A stretch of DNA of 64,000 nt from Pteria penguin (taxonomy: Eukaryota > Mollusca > Bivalvia > Pterioida > Pteriidae): the NCBI GenBank assembly GCA_035048485.1, contig CM068587.1:53001501-53065500 (forward strand), read 5' to 3'. Every line of letters begins with the position of its first letter. Positions within the stretch are counted from its first letter, which is position 1. The notes under the pieces were generated by a model. It was given only the letters and a program-made list of their open reading frames with translations. It did no database searches and was not told the DNA's origin. The position numbers and the translations under genes are program-made. Of the stretch, positions 55,541-64,000 are shown piece after piece.

Positions 55541-55735
55541 CAGCGAGGACAAAGGATCGATCGAAGATTCGATGTCCTTATACTATAAATAAAAGAACCG
55601 ATCCTTAGAAAATGTCAGAGACATTTTCAGCGAGGTGGTCAGTTGACATAAAAAAAAACACCTCAGGAAAAACAATCCAAAAGTGGCGATTTTTCCAGCG
55701 AGGTCGAAAGACCGAAGTCCAGTGAAAATACCCAA
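55541..55735. repeat. Three CAGCGAGG-led hairpins
   Basis: CCAGCGAGG or CAGCGAGG occurs near 55541, 55630 and 55695. After the first comes a GGATCGATCGAA...TTCGATGTCC stem, and after the third a short GGTCGAAAGACC stem with a GAAA tetraloop. They lie between the hydrolase fragment and gag, as internal or terminal repeats of the DIRS-like element might, but the link is unproven. Confidence 0.45.
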
Positions 55736-55814
55736 GGAAAATCAACTGTGATAATCCACCTGGGCACAGAGGCACATTATACTTGCTTTTTAGTTTTCGA
55801 GATGATTAAACCTC

Positions 55815-56212
55815 TTAAACTGCGGTACAGATATGTACATTACCTTGTTTATTAAGGTGGACGCCGTCTAAAAGAAATTTGCTTTCGCAAGGTCGCTGTG
55901 CAAGGGATGGAAACAAACCATTATGATCCCAGAAACCACTATATTCAAATCTTTGAAGTGAACTTGATAGTAATTCATTGACCTTGTCTGCAATCTCGTT
56001 GTATTTCTGCTTTTGATGAAGTCTTGGTAGCAATTTACAGACTTTAACTTTGCTGACTCTAAATCTGGAGTGCAAAGTTGTTACTATAGCTTCTATTTTA
56101 GACTCCTCTAAATTGAATGAGATCAGCATTTGACATACATGTACCCATATCTGTTTAAAACCTGCTACCAGGATCATCTCTAAGGAAATTATTGAAACGT
56201 CGCACAATAGAA
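55815..56212 (-). pseudogene. SGNH-hydrolase-like fragment, probably transposon-encoded
   Basis: The minus frame reads VCKLLPRLHQKQKYNEIADK, then VNELLSSSLQRFEYSGFWDH, a short link, and FLLDGVHLNKQGN. The final D-G-V-H-L-N is the catalytic Asp-His block V of SGNH/GDSL esterases, and the LLPR-YN-AD-VN-L pattern is seen in hydrolase domains carried by animal retrotransposons (some Ngaro and CR1-type elements). The N-terminal half, with the nucleophile Ser, is absent: the frame is cut at 56213 by Naiad copy B6. It sits about 0.9 kb upstream of the DIRS-like gag on the same strand, so it may belong to that element. Confidence 0.55.
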
Positions 56213-56440
56213 TGTAAAGATGATGGATAAATCTAAACAATAAGTCCGAAAATCATGATACCAGAGGACATACAAAATCAGTGAAAATATAAACCAAGTA
56301 GAAAAAAAAAAACGAAAAATGTCTACTTGAAGAGCATATGTGAACCCCTTTGATGGAATGAGATCAGGTGCCCAGGGAGAGTGAACATCTCCTGCTTGCT
56401 AGCAACACCCATCACATATACCCAGTAGAAAGAGTGTTCC
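56213..56440 (-). mobile_element. Naiad subfamily B 3' tail fragment, copy B6
   Basis: Starts TGTAAAGATGATGGATAAAT and runs through GGAGAGTGAACATCTCCTGC and CCAGTAGAAAGAGT, ending before the palindrome. No RT sequence. It abuts the hydrolase fragment. Confidence 0.85.
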
Positions 56441-57618
56441 ATGATCATTACTCTGCTACGTGAATGATCAGATATGATGGAATCGGTTTGTAAAGAAATA
56501 TCGGAAGGAAGGAAATAAGTCAGTCGATTCAATTTACTTACCCGTCAGGGGTTCAGTTGATTATGTTGATTGTTTCAAAGGAATGTCGATCGCCGTGAAA
56601 AGAAATGGAAAATAATCGACCGTTAAAATTACGAAAAAAGTTTGTGCGTTCTTGGTTTGCGCCCTGGATGTAAGTAAAGGGACGCTAAAATGATACTGTC
56701 TACGGCCGGTTGGCATAATTTTATTGACTATGAAAGTTGAAGGTCAAGCGTTTTCCCTGTAGGGTGAGCGGAAAAAACTGATACGTCATATTAGACAGCC
56801 GTAACTGTCGTATATATTTAAAAAAAAACTCTTTTAACTTATTTTAAAGATCATTTCGTGGTAATTTGGTGTGATAAGAACTGTACATCAATTCAAATAT
56901 AAATAATGATAGATTTTGTTGCACATCATATGCAGTCTAAATGATTAGTCTAGTTGTAAATCATACAGTGAATAATGAGGATACATGGTGAATCCTAGTG
57001 AACAAACTATGCCGCTAGATATGTTTAATAGAACTCTCGCCCACAGTATAAAAGAATCTGGCGGAGTCATGCAACCGTGACATTTGAACGAAGACACGAC
57101 AAGGGCAACATGGCATCGCTGACAAAAGTACATGTAATTATCTTATATATTTTATTTTTTGTTTCTGCGTTTTTAACATACATAAATAATGCAAAGTTAT
57201 AACAATAGATCACATGATACTGTAATGTTATTTGCATTTTGCCACCAAAAGGCCACCCACCCAACCTTGCGTAACGTAAATAAACTAATTTTAAAGTTGA
57301 ACGAACAAATTACATTGCGTGTACTAATTATTTAGAGATTGTAATATGACCAGGTATGACATATATCATAATGTACAAATAGTGCCGTGTGTTCAGTTGT
57401 ATCTGTAATGAACCCACCCTCTTAATGCAAATGTAAAAAGGCAAATGAGATATAGGTAAATTGAAAACTTACGTATTCATGTAATACTACCCTTTCTCCA
57501 AATAACAAGAGCCAAATTCCAATACTTCACAACAGACCACACATTTGGAAAGCATTACATTTATACATGTATACCTTACTGTAAGCAAATACAAATCAGT
57601 TTACACATCCGTCTGTTA
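56441..57618. other. No recognisable gene
   Basis: AT-rich intergenic sequence. Nothing was recognised. Confidence 0.3.
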
Positions 57619-57889
57619 ACAAATCTTTGGTTGTTTGATTGATTTTTGTTTAACGTCACACCACGAATATTTCACGTATATGGTGACGGCATCTGCCTGA
57701 TCCGGGGCATACAAATTTTGACCTTTGCAACGGACCCACCCGAAGCAGTGAGTGATCTTTAACGTGCCATGCATACCACGACACGGGGCCTCGGTTTTTA
57801 CTGTCTCATTCGAAAGACAAGGACACCGGCCTTCCGATCAGGAGTCCAGAGCGATACCACTAGGCCAAACCGGCTTCACAAATCTTTGG
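57619..57889 (-). mobile_element. tRNA-derived SINE with perfect 12-bp target duplication
   Basis: Body 57631-57877 (247 bp), flanked by ACAAATCTTTGG at 57619-57630 and 57878-57889. On the minus strand the 5' end has a Pol III A box (TGGCCTAGTGGTATCGC) and about 40 bases later a B box-like TTTCGAATG. A conserved middle follows (GGCACGTTAAAGATC), then a tail ending GACGTTAAACAAAAATCAAT with TCAAACAA. Such SINEs are widespread in molluscs; assignment to a named family (V-type or Nin-type core) needs comparison. The perfect duplication implies a young insertion. Confidence 0.9.
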
Positions 57890-58668
57890 AATGTTCGAAT
57901 AAATAACATGAAATAACATACAAGCGGGAAATGGTATAGATTGAAGACGAAATTTTCAACATTTTACACAAGATTCTGTTCATGATCCCACATAGTGGGT
58001 ACACACTGGATAGTGTTATTTGTAAAGTATAAGTTTCCAACGGAAAACATACAGATTAATTAGTTTTTCGATTTAGAAAGAGGATATTTTTACAGTTTTG
58101 CCCCAGCCCTTTCATTACTTAAAGCCACACTCCAAGATATATTGGACAAAGCAATGCAGTGTCTAAATTGTGAAAGAAAGAAAAAAGAGGAGAAGAAAAA
58201 AATCTGCCTCTGAAATAAAGGTTACTACCTTAAATTTAGTCAATTTTGTGCATAAAAATTTCTGAAAGAGTAGGGTTATTCCGTCCCAAGATCCCACCCC
58301 CTCTTCTGACGTCTGGATTCACAAAGGTATTATTATATTTTATTTTATTTCATTTCATTTTATTTTGATTGATTGATTATATTTCATTTATATTGAGGAA
58401 ACAAAGTTTTAATACGTTTTGTATAGCCATGTTGACCGTCCGTGCAGGTCGCCGCCAGTTAAATGCCACGTTTTGTCGATTTGACATTTCTTTTATATGG
58501 TAAACGAGAGCATTTGGGTCAGACGTTCATTTAGTATTCATAAAATATACAGGAGCGAGGTGGACCTAGGTCGACCTTAAAGGTGTTAAAGATAGTTGAC
58601 TTTCAGGAACAATATTATTAAGATGTTCAAAAACATCTTTTGTCTTTTTTTTCATTGCACCAAACGTC
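57890..58668. other. Upstream region of the PHD ORF
   Basis: AT-rich. A TTTTATTT-rich stretch lies near 58330-58370. No promoter motif was identified. Confidence 0.3.
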
Positions 58669-58962
58669 ATGGCAAAACAAGATCATTTTGACTGTAACGA
58701 TGCAAATGCTTCATTTGTGTCTTGTGAAAATGAAAATGAATCAATGGAAGTAAAAAGTTCTGGTGGTGTGTATTTTTGTGTTGTGTGTAAGAATCAAGTG
58801 CTAGAAATGGAAAATATTATACCCTTTGGTCAGAGAAGTATATGCTGTGATCTGTGTGATCAATGGTTTCACTTGAAATGCATGGGCATATCAAAGTCAG
58901 TTTTGGGTAACCTGTCCACTTGGCTATGCATCCAATGCAGAACATGTGAATCAGATGCTTAG
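58669..58962 (+). CDS. Small PHD-finger protein
   Basis: 97 residues, one uninterrupted exon in this reading. An acidic, Asn/Glu-rich N-terminus (1-34) precedes a C4HC3 PHD finger: C37-x2-C40, C60-x2-C63, H68-x2-C71, W85-x-C87-x2-C90, with CDLCDQWFHLKCMGI and STWLCIQC matching the family closely. PHD fingers usually read histone H3 tail methylation in the nucleus. There is no other domain. Single-domain PHD ORFs are also carried by some molluscan transposons, and this one stands alone between TE debris, so it may be a domesticated or relic element gene, or one exon of a larger gene. The start codon is the first Met of the open frame (GTCATGGC context). Confidence 0.65.
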   Translation: MAKQDHFDCNDANASFVSCENENESMEVKSSGGVYFCVVCKNQVLEMENIIPFGQRSICCDLCDQWFHLKCMGISKSVLGNLSTWLCIQCRTCESDA

Positions 58963-60835
58963 TAAAATACTTGTGAATTCAGTCATGTACATGTACACCT
59001 AAATTTTTATGGCTTACGCGGAACACATATACCTGTAACAAGAATGGTTTGATTTCCTAGATATTACTTATTTACAAGGTATTACAATAATTGTATATAC
59101 ATATAGCTGGTATATAGTAAAAAGAATAATTGTGTGTTTCTTATGTATTTCAATACAATGAAGTTGTATTTGTAACCAGTAAAATACTAAACTTTATAGC
59201 CAAATGTCAAAGATATCTGTAAACATAGTTAATTAAACGTGCAAATAAATAGTCACTTCCCTTAATGTTTCTGAATTTAGTAATAAAGTACATCTGGTAA
59301 GGCCATCCTTAAAAATTGGTATGTTTCATTGACCGCTATCATTTTTGGTCAAAAGTTTTACAGTGTATCACATTTGGGTTTAGTTTGATAGACGAATACA
59401 TGTAATGATGTATTGGTAATATCCAAATTCCGTACAGAGATTAAACACTGCTTACATAACAGGGAGAATGTGGTGCCATAATTTTATTGCATTACATTGT
59501 AACTTGAACAATACATGGTCAATTTCGTTCTAGGAAACAACCTAATTTTATTTTTAGCCTTGCAGAAAATCACTAGTAACTAGGCAGTGGTGGATACAGA
59601 TTACAGATTCCTGCAATGACCTTAACTATATGGTCAATATGCTGTATGAGAGTTAGTGGCTTTTCATTCTTAATAATATGGAAGTGTTTTATACGGCGTA
59701 TTGCATGTTATACATAAATGCGTCGATTTGCGATTGATTTCTATTTTGCAAAATCAGAGACAGAGAAGCTGTTCATTGATTGGGAACTCCCTATCTGTCA
59801 TAACTTTGTCATATGGCTGAACCATTTCTAAGAATTCTGATTTCAAAGTGACAAACTTGTCGCTTGTACGACAGCCCTAAGCCCCTGAAAGCTAGAATGT
59901 CTGAATAGAGTGTCAGTCTTGCACTATATACAGAGAATACAAATACAGCAAGTGGCATAAAACGAAAAAAAATCTCGATGCACACTTCCCTCTGCTGAAG
60001 ATAAAGATAATGTACAGGTATGGCCTATCTTACCCGAATATTCGACAAAGTTATTTTAGAATCATTCATTCTCAGGACTAAACTTGTATGAAAGCCAAAG
60101 GTAATCCGTGATTGAGAGTATAGGTAAACCGAGTACACATGCAAAAGAAACGTATAATTAATCATGCTAGCAGTGATGCTTACTAATACTTCGGCAGTAT
60201 GGTGGTGCTTGTAGTCACTCCATGTTTGGGCAGCCAACTCTAGATTATTTGGAGTCTGAGTAAAGATTTCGGTACAATCAATAACGCAACGTACATCTCA
60301 ATTAGTATTGTTCTTAAAATGCGGTAGAAGGTTAGCTTTTTTAAATACTAATGAACCTAACACTCAAGAGCTTCAATCAAGTTGTGAACCCACTGGACAC
60401 ATGTGTAGACAAAACACCAAACCTGGCAGCAATGTCTTCATTCATGAGACCTAAACTAAGTTTCAACAAGCATATCAGCATTTCATCTTTTGTTCTGAGA
60501 GTTCTTATGTTACGTGAGAACTTGTCCTTTTGCTTAAAAGAATTACATAACCTTATTAAGCCCTTCCATTACCACACTTTCTCTAAATGAGGGAAAATGC
60601 TATTAAAACAGCACTGAAAGATGCAACATAGGGCAAACCTGTATGAAATTTAAATTTTGCATCTAACTTTAGTATTGTGCTTATTTGAAACCTTTTGGAA
60701 AATACATGGGTTCTGTCTTTTGATTCAAGTTGTTTGCCTTTGATTCAAGTTTAATTTGTAGTTCCTTGATTTTTGCTGCTAAGAAAGCAATCTTGTCATT
60801 TTCATTTTCTGACCGCATTTCCCCACATTTGACAC
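58963..60835. other. Intergenic, no recognisable gene
   Basis: AT-rich; an AATAAA occurs near 59248, too far to assign to the PHD ORF with confidence. A 79-codon plus frame (60351-60590) and a 70-codon minus frame (60025-60237) have no domain. Confidence 0.3.
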
Positions 60836-60915
60836 TTAACACGATATTGTCCCCTTCATTCCATGGACTATAGATATGGTTTACCTTTCGGTACTTCTTC
60901 GTTTTTACTCAACCA
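60836..60915 (+). repeat. Fragment shared with the Naiad C tail at 41620-41715
   Basis: The ACGATATTGTCC...ATATGGTTTACC...GGTACTTCTTCGTTTTTAC series matches 41622-41700 in the same orientation. Confidence 0.5.
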
Positions 60916-61149
60916 GTTTTACGATATTTTAATGAGTGTTTTGAAGATAAGTACATTGACAGATGCCCGGTGAAAGCGTTGTACAATTAAGAAGCAGAGA
61001 CAGAGAAAAGATGGACATGATGAAAATAACTAAGCACATTAGCAGCTGCAGGTAATGCAGCAGGCAGTAGGTGGTACATGTATTTTTGAGTTCACATCGA
61101 AGTCGCTAGATAGTAATGTTGTGATGGAGAAATTAAGAAGCGCTTTATG

Positions 61150-61520
61150 TCAGCATACTTAATGTAAGTATACCTGTAGAGTTCAGGGAGGTGCTTGAAT
61201 CTTTAATTACCTATGAGAGTAGTTTGTGGCAACACGCCTCATACTCAGGACGAAATCTTCGTTTTAAGAACATGCCCTAGCACAGCGTATAAGTTATGAA
61301 ATGAAGACACCATATTTGGGAGAGAAAGGTAGTTTCTACTAGGGCCAAGGAAGATGGTAATAATGAAATTGAAATTATCACATTTGTCATAAAGAGAGGT
61401 AATTAACTAAAATTCATCACTAACTGGCAGGAATTAGACACCAGTTGCACCTTTTATTTCGAGTTCCTCTGGATATAGAATGATCAATCTTGAAAAAATA
61501 AGTCTCTCGACAAATTTTAG
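61150..61520 (-). pseudogene. Diverged Naiad RT remnant (thumb region)
   Basis: The minus frame contains LYPEELEIKGATGV near 61470 and SLYDKCDNFNFIITIF near 61390, equivalent to YPSELEVKE and LYDKRDDFNFAITNF in B1. The rest is scrambled by indels. It is older than the A and B copies. Confidence 0.6.
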
Positions 61521-61689
61521 ATTTTTTCTAATCATTTATATATAAAAAGTGCGAAATTTCTGAAAAGAAATGAAAGCTTTTTAAAACATTATTTTATTTT
61601 ACAAGTTTAAATCTAAATAAAATTGTATAATATTTTTTAAATACAAATGATACTCAAAGTACATGTGATTACATTTTTCACAAGTATTT

Positions 61690-61930
61690 ATGGGGCCTTA
61701 TATTGATTTTTACTTGAACGTTGAGAGCTGATTTACAGGGCGATGGGAACTGTATGACGGATCTGAAACCCATTTCAGAGATGACATGGTCCTGAACCTC
61801 GTCCTCTCTGACTATTACACGGGATTCTTACATATCATGAATCTAAGCTCGCTTCTAGATCGGCAGAGCACCGTTTACTCACGTTGACGTCAATTTATAT
61901 ATTTTTATATCTGGTTTTCCTCTGCATTAA
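61690..61930 (+). mobile_element. Naiad subfamily A, copy A5 (short 3' fragment with decayed SECIS)
   Basis: Matches A2 from the last coding residues (LLERCTLTNRA region) through GGTCCTGAACCTCGTCC, GGATTCTTACATATC and AGATCGGCAGAGCACCG. The SECIS core AUGA (61754-61757), AAA (61766-61768) and UGA (61793-61795) are still visible, but the spacing from core to AAA is 8 rather than 12 bases, so it would not be functional. Confidence 0.75.
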
Positions 61931-62445
61931 TATATAGATGGGTGCATTCCTAACATAACATACACGTTTATCTCACGAGAACTGCTTTAGCACATGCGCC
62001 AGGAATATCTACCTGCCACGCATGCATTCTTTGCGCTAACGCGGGAGGACATTGGCATTAAAGCGATTTATTCCTGTGTGCGCTGGGCCCAGTTCACATA
62101 CTAATTATTTTTTTCTCCTATGCCCTCGGCACGGATGAAGCAAATAAAGTGGATCTAATTATGTCACCGAGAATGTCGTCATATATACGTGATTTAAATG
62201 TAATGTTGAATTATACTCTTCATTAAAGTTTACCAGAAATTCAGGCCCTCTTCAAGTTCAGCCCTCCGAAGTTTCGGCGTTAAGGGGAATCTTCCCATTT
62301 TAAGTTTGATCCTTCTAATAATTTGGCATTATTTTCAATGATATTCTACTTTATCTGTTCATAAAAGTAAAATACGAAAGTAACTAGTGTCACATGACTA
62401 TGGCACTAACTACAATGTACCACAGTTAACATTTACTGACCGCGG
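61931..62445. other. No recognisable gene
   Basis: Nothing was recognised. Confidence 0.3.
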
Positions 62446-62530
62446 AAATTTAGAGGTGAGACCAGGTGCCCGGAAGGAGTGAACATCTCCTGTTTGGCTA
62501 GCTACACCCGCCATGAATGCCCTTAAATAC
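62446..62530 (-). mobile_element. Naiad 3' tail fragment
   Basis: GAGGTGAGACCAGGTGCCCG, then GGAGTGAACATCTCCTG and GCTAGCTACACCCG match the central box of subfamily B tails with about 15% differences. Confidence 0.6.
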
Positions 62531-62585
62531 AGACGAAACAAATATAATTCAGCACTTTATATATACATGAAGATGAACACTGCGT

Positions 62586-62866
62586 AGAAAGTGTCACTGC
62601 CACACAAAAGAGACATATGTAGAAAGTACCACAGCCACACAAAAGAGATATATGTAGAAAGTGCCACTGCCACACAAAAGAGACATATGTAGAAAGTGCC
62701 ACAGCCACACAAAAGAGGCATATGTAGAAAGTGCCACAGCCACACAAAAGAGACATATCTAGAAAGTGCCACAGCCACACAAAAGAGACATATATAGAAA
62801 GTGCCACAGTCACACAAAAGAGACATATGTAGAAAGTGCCACAGCCACACAAAAGAGACGTATGAA
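62586..62866 (+). repeat. 35-bp minisatellite, eight copies
   Basis: Unit CACAGCCACACAAAAGAGAC followed by ATATGTAGAAAGTGC. CACAC landmarks fall at 62601, 62636, 62671, 62706, 62741, 62776, 62811 and 62846, exactly 35 apart. Copies differ at one to three bases. Because 35 is not a multiple of three and the unit has no minus-strand stop, overlapping minus frames (62523-62894) stay open. These are artefacts, not a Cys-rich protein. Confidence 0.97.
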
Positions 62867-63065
62867 ATATATTGATACTCTGGATATTACACAAATCGTA
62901 AACTTACTTTGGTCGAGTTATTACTGAAAGTGAATTACGGATATATATTCCTTGTAGGTGTCTATTTACATGAGGTGGTATATGATTTTTATAAGATTAA
63001 ACACTGTCAGAAGAAGTAAATCTCTTTCCACCGACTCTATGCATCAGTGGTACAATTTTCAACCT

Positions 63066-63622
63066 TCGCAGTTGTGTTAAGGCAGTACCGAATTATTTGA
63101 TGTTGCAGAAAACCCGCCAAAATATAACATGAAGTCATTGTGACGTCACTATGGCCAAGTGCATTATATGAAGCGGGAGACACTGCAAAAATCAATATGC
63201 TAAGAAAAAATCTGTAGTGCACCCTTTTCCTCAACTCTGTTTGTTGTGTAATTTCACATAAAGACTGTTCTATATCTATTTGAAATACGTCTTGCTGAGC
63301 CTAACTTTATGATTATAAAATATCAACAGAATTCCAATTTAATTAGACAATGTCTTGTAAAACTACACCATTCAACAATTCCGTCGCAGTATTTATACGC
63401 AATTACAGCCTCTTAGAAGTTGGGCACAGCTATAAATATTATTAATAGGTTTCCATTTATTATTTACAACAAATGTTTATTACCAAATTGGGCAATATTC
63501 CGTTGCACTTGTTGAATGTTTGTTGTAAATACTACATGTGCTATATATAGCAGTCACGTGATTGCAAACAACTAGGGATAAAATTTCAATGTGTAGAAAA
63601 GTAAACTTGTTAAAGTTGCATT
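63066..63622 (-). repeat. Dispersed 560-bp repeat, copy 2 (inverted partner of 43024-43593)
   Basis: Reverse complement of copy 1 throughout. The CRE pair is partly mutated (AAGTCATTGTGACGTCAC). It has no coding frame. Confidence 0.8.
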
Positions 63623-64000
63623 AGCTGTCTAAATTGGTATAACAAGAATGTTATGTTACATTTAGTTATCTGAAATCACATCAAAGTTATACTACATCGA
63701 AAGTCAACTCTTTTGACGACATGGACACGTTTTCATAAACCGGAAAAATTGAGAAATGTCCGTTACATTCACCATTTACACAACATTTGACACGTATGTA
63801 GATCGGGATAGAAAATCACGTGATAAAAACAATGTACTAAAGTGTGTCGCTGAGTATATCTTCGTAAAAAACATGTTTTATCTAGCTTTGTAAACACAAA
63901 GATATATAGGCGCATACTAAATGCACAGAAGAAAATAATAAATGTCATTAGTAATACTGTCAATAGTAATTTGACTATATACAACGAACATTTTAAAGCT
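63623..64000. other. No recognisable gene
   Basis: AT-rich. A 71-codon minus frame at 63769-63984 has no motif. Confidence 0.3.

Noticed and set aside
60351..60590. 79-codon plus-strand frame
   Set aside because: No domain, AT-rich surroundings, no supporting signals.
62523..62894. Open frames encoding a hydrophobic Cys/Trp repeat protein on the minus strand
   Set aside because: Produced by the 35-bp minisatellite, whose unit has no stop in any minus-strand frame; no start context or unique sequence supports a gene.

Overview
The window looks like nuclear DNA from a lophotrochozoan animal, most likely a bivalve mollusc and plausibly a clam. It is AT-rich, has few genes and many simple repeats, and is dominated by transposable elements. 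The element types fit molluscs: Penelope-like retroelements of the Naiad type (N-terminal GIY-YIG nuclease and CxC linker), a chromodomain Ty3/gypsy element, a DIRS/Ngaro-like tyrosine-recombinase retrotransposon, a tRNA-headed SINE and several MITEs. Only three features look like possible host genes: a first exon of a VWA-domain gene running off the left edge (221-323, minus), a complete single-exon class A GPCR (25753-26721, plus) and a small PHD-finger ORF (58669-58962, plus). The PHD ORF may itself be element-derived.

Layout. 0-3 kb: VWA exon, non-LTR RT remnant, 440-bp dispersed repeat, broken conserved ORF. 3.2-14.1 kb: an older retroelement-like ORF, split by a 10.1-kb gypsy element on the minus strand (171-bp LTRs, 4-bp ATGG target duplication). 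The gypsy element carries a Naiad (subfamily A) in its 3' region and a 209-bp MITE in its integrase. 14.4-25.2 kb: several Naiad copies, including an open 700-residue Naiad RT (14695-16978, minus) and a subfamily A copy at 18178-19665. 25.7-26.7 kb: GPCR. 27-47 kb: mostly intergenic, with microsatellites, minisatellites, Naiad 3' fragments and dispersed repeats. 48.2-56.4 kb: a DIRS-like element (minus) interrupted by one Naiad, which is itself interrupted by a second, nearly full-length Naiad on the plus strand. 57.6-64 kb: SINE with a perfect 12-bp target duplication, PHD ORF, more Naiad debris, a 35-bp minisatellite and one arm of a dispersed 560-bp inverted repeat.

The most notable system is Naiad subfamily A. 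Its RT frame is interrupted by in-frame UGA codons. One lies exactly where subfamily B copies in the same window have Cys, and another is shared by two separate copies. The 3' end holds a stem-loop with every landmark of a form-2 eukaryotic SECIS element: an AUGA/UGA core, a 12-nt spacing to an AAA bulge and an extra apical hairpin. It is conserved in a third copy. I read subfamily A as a selenoprotein-encoding retrotransposon and subfamily B as its Cys-encoding relative. Sec-encoding Naiads have been reported from clams, so the class is known, but this locus shows both states side by side, with one SECIS precisely deleted.

Limits: homology was judged by eye from motifs. Multi-exon host genes may be missed. 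Boundaries of degenerate repeats are accurate to roughly 10-30 bases.
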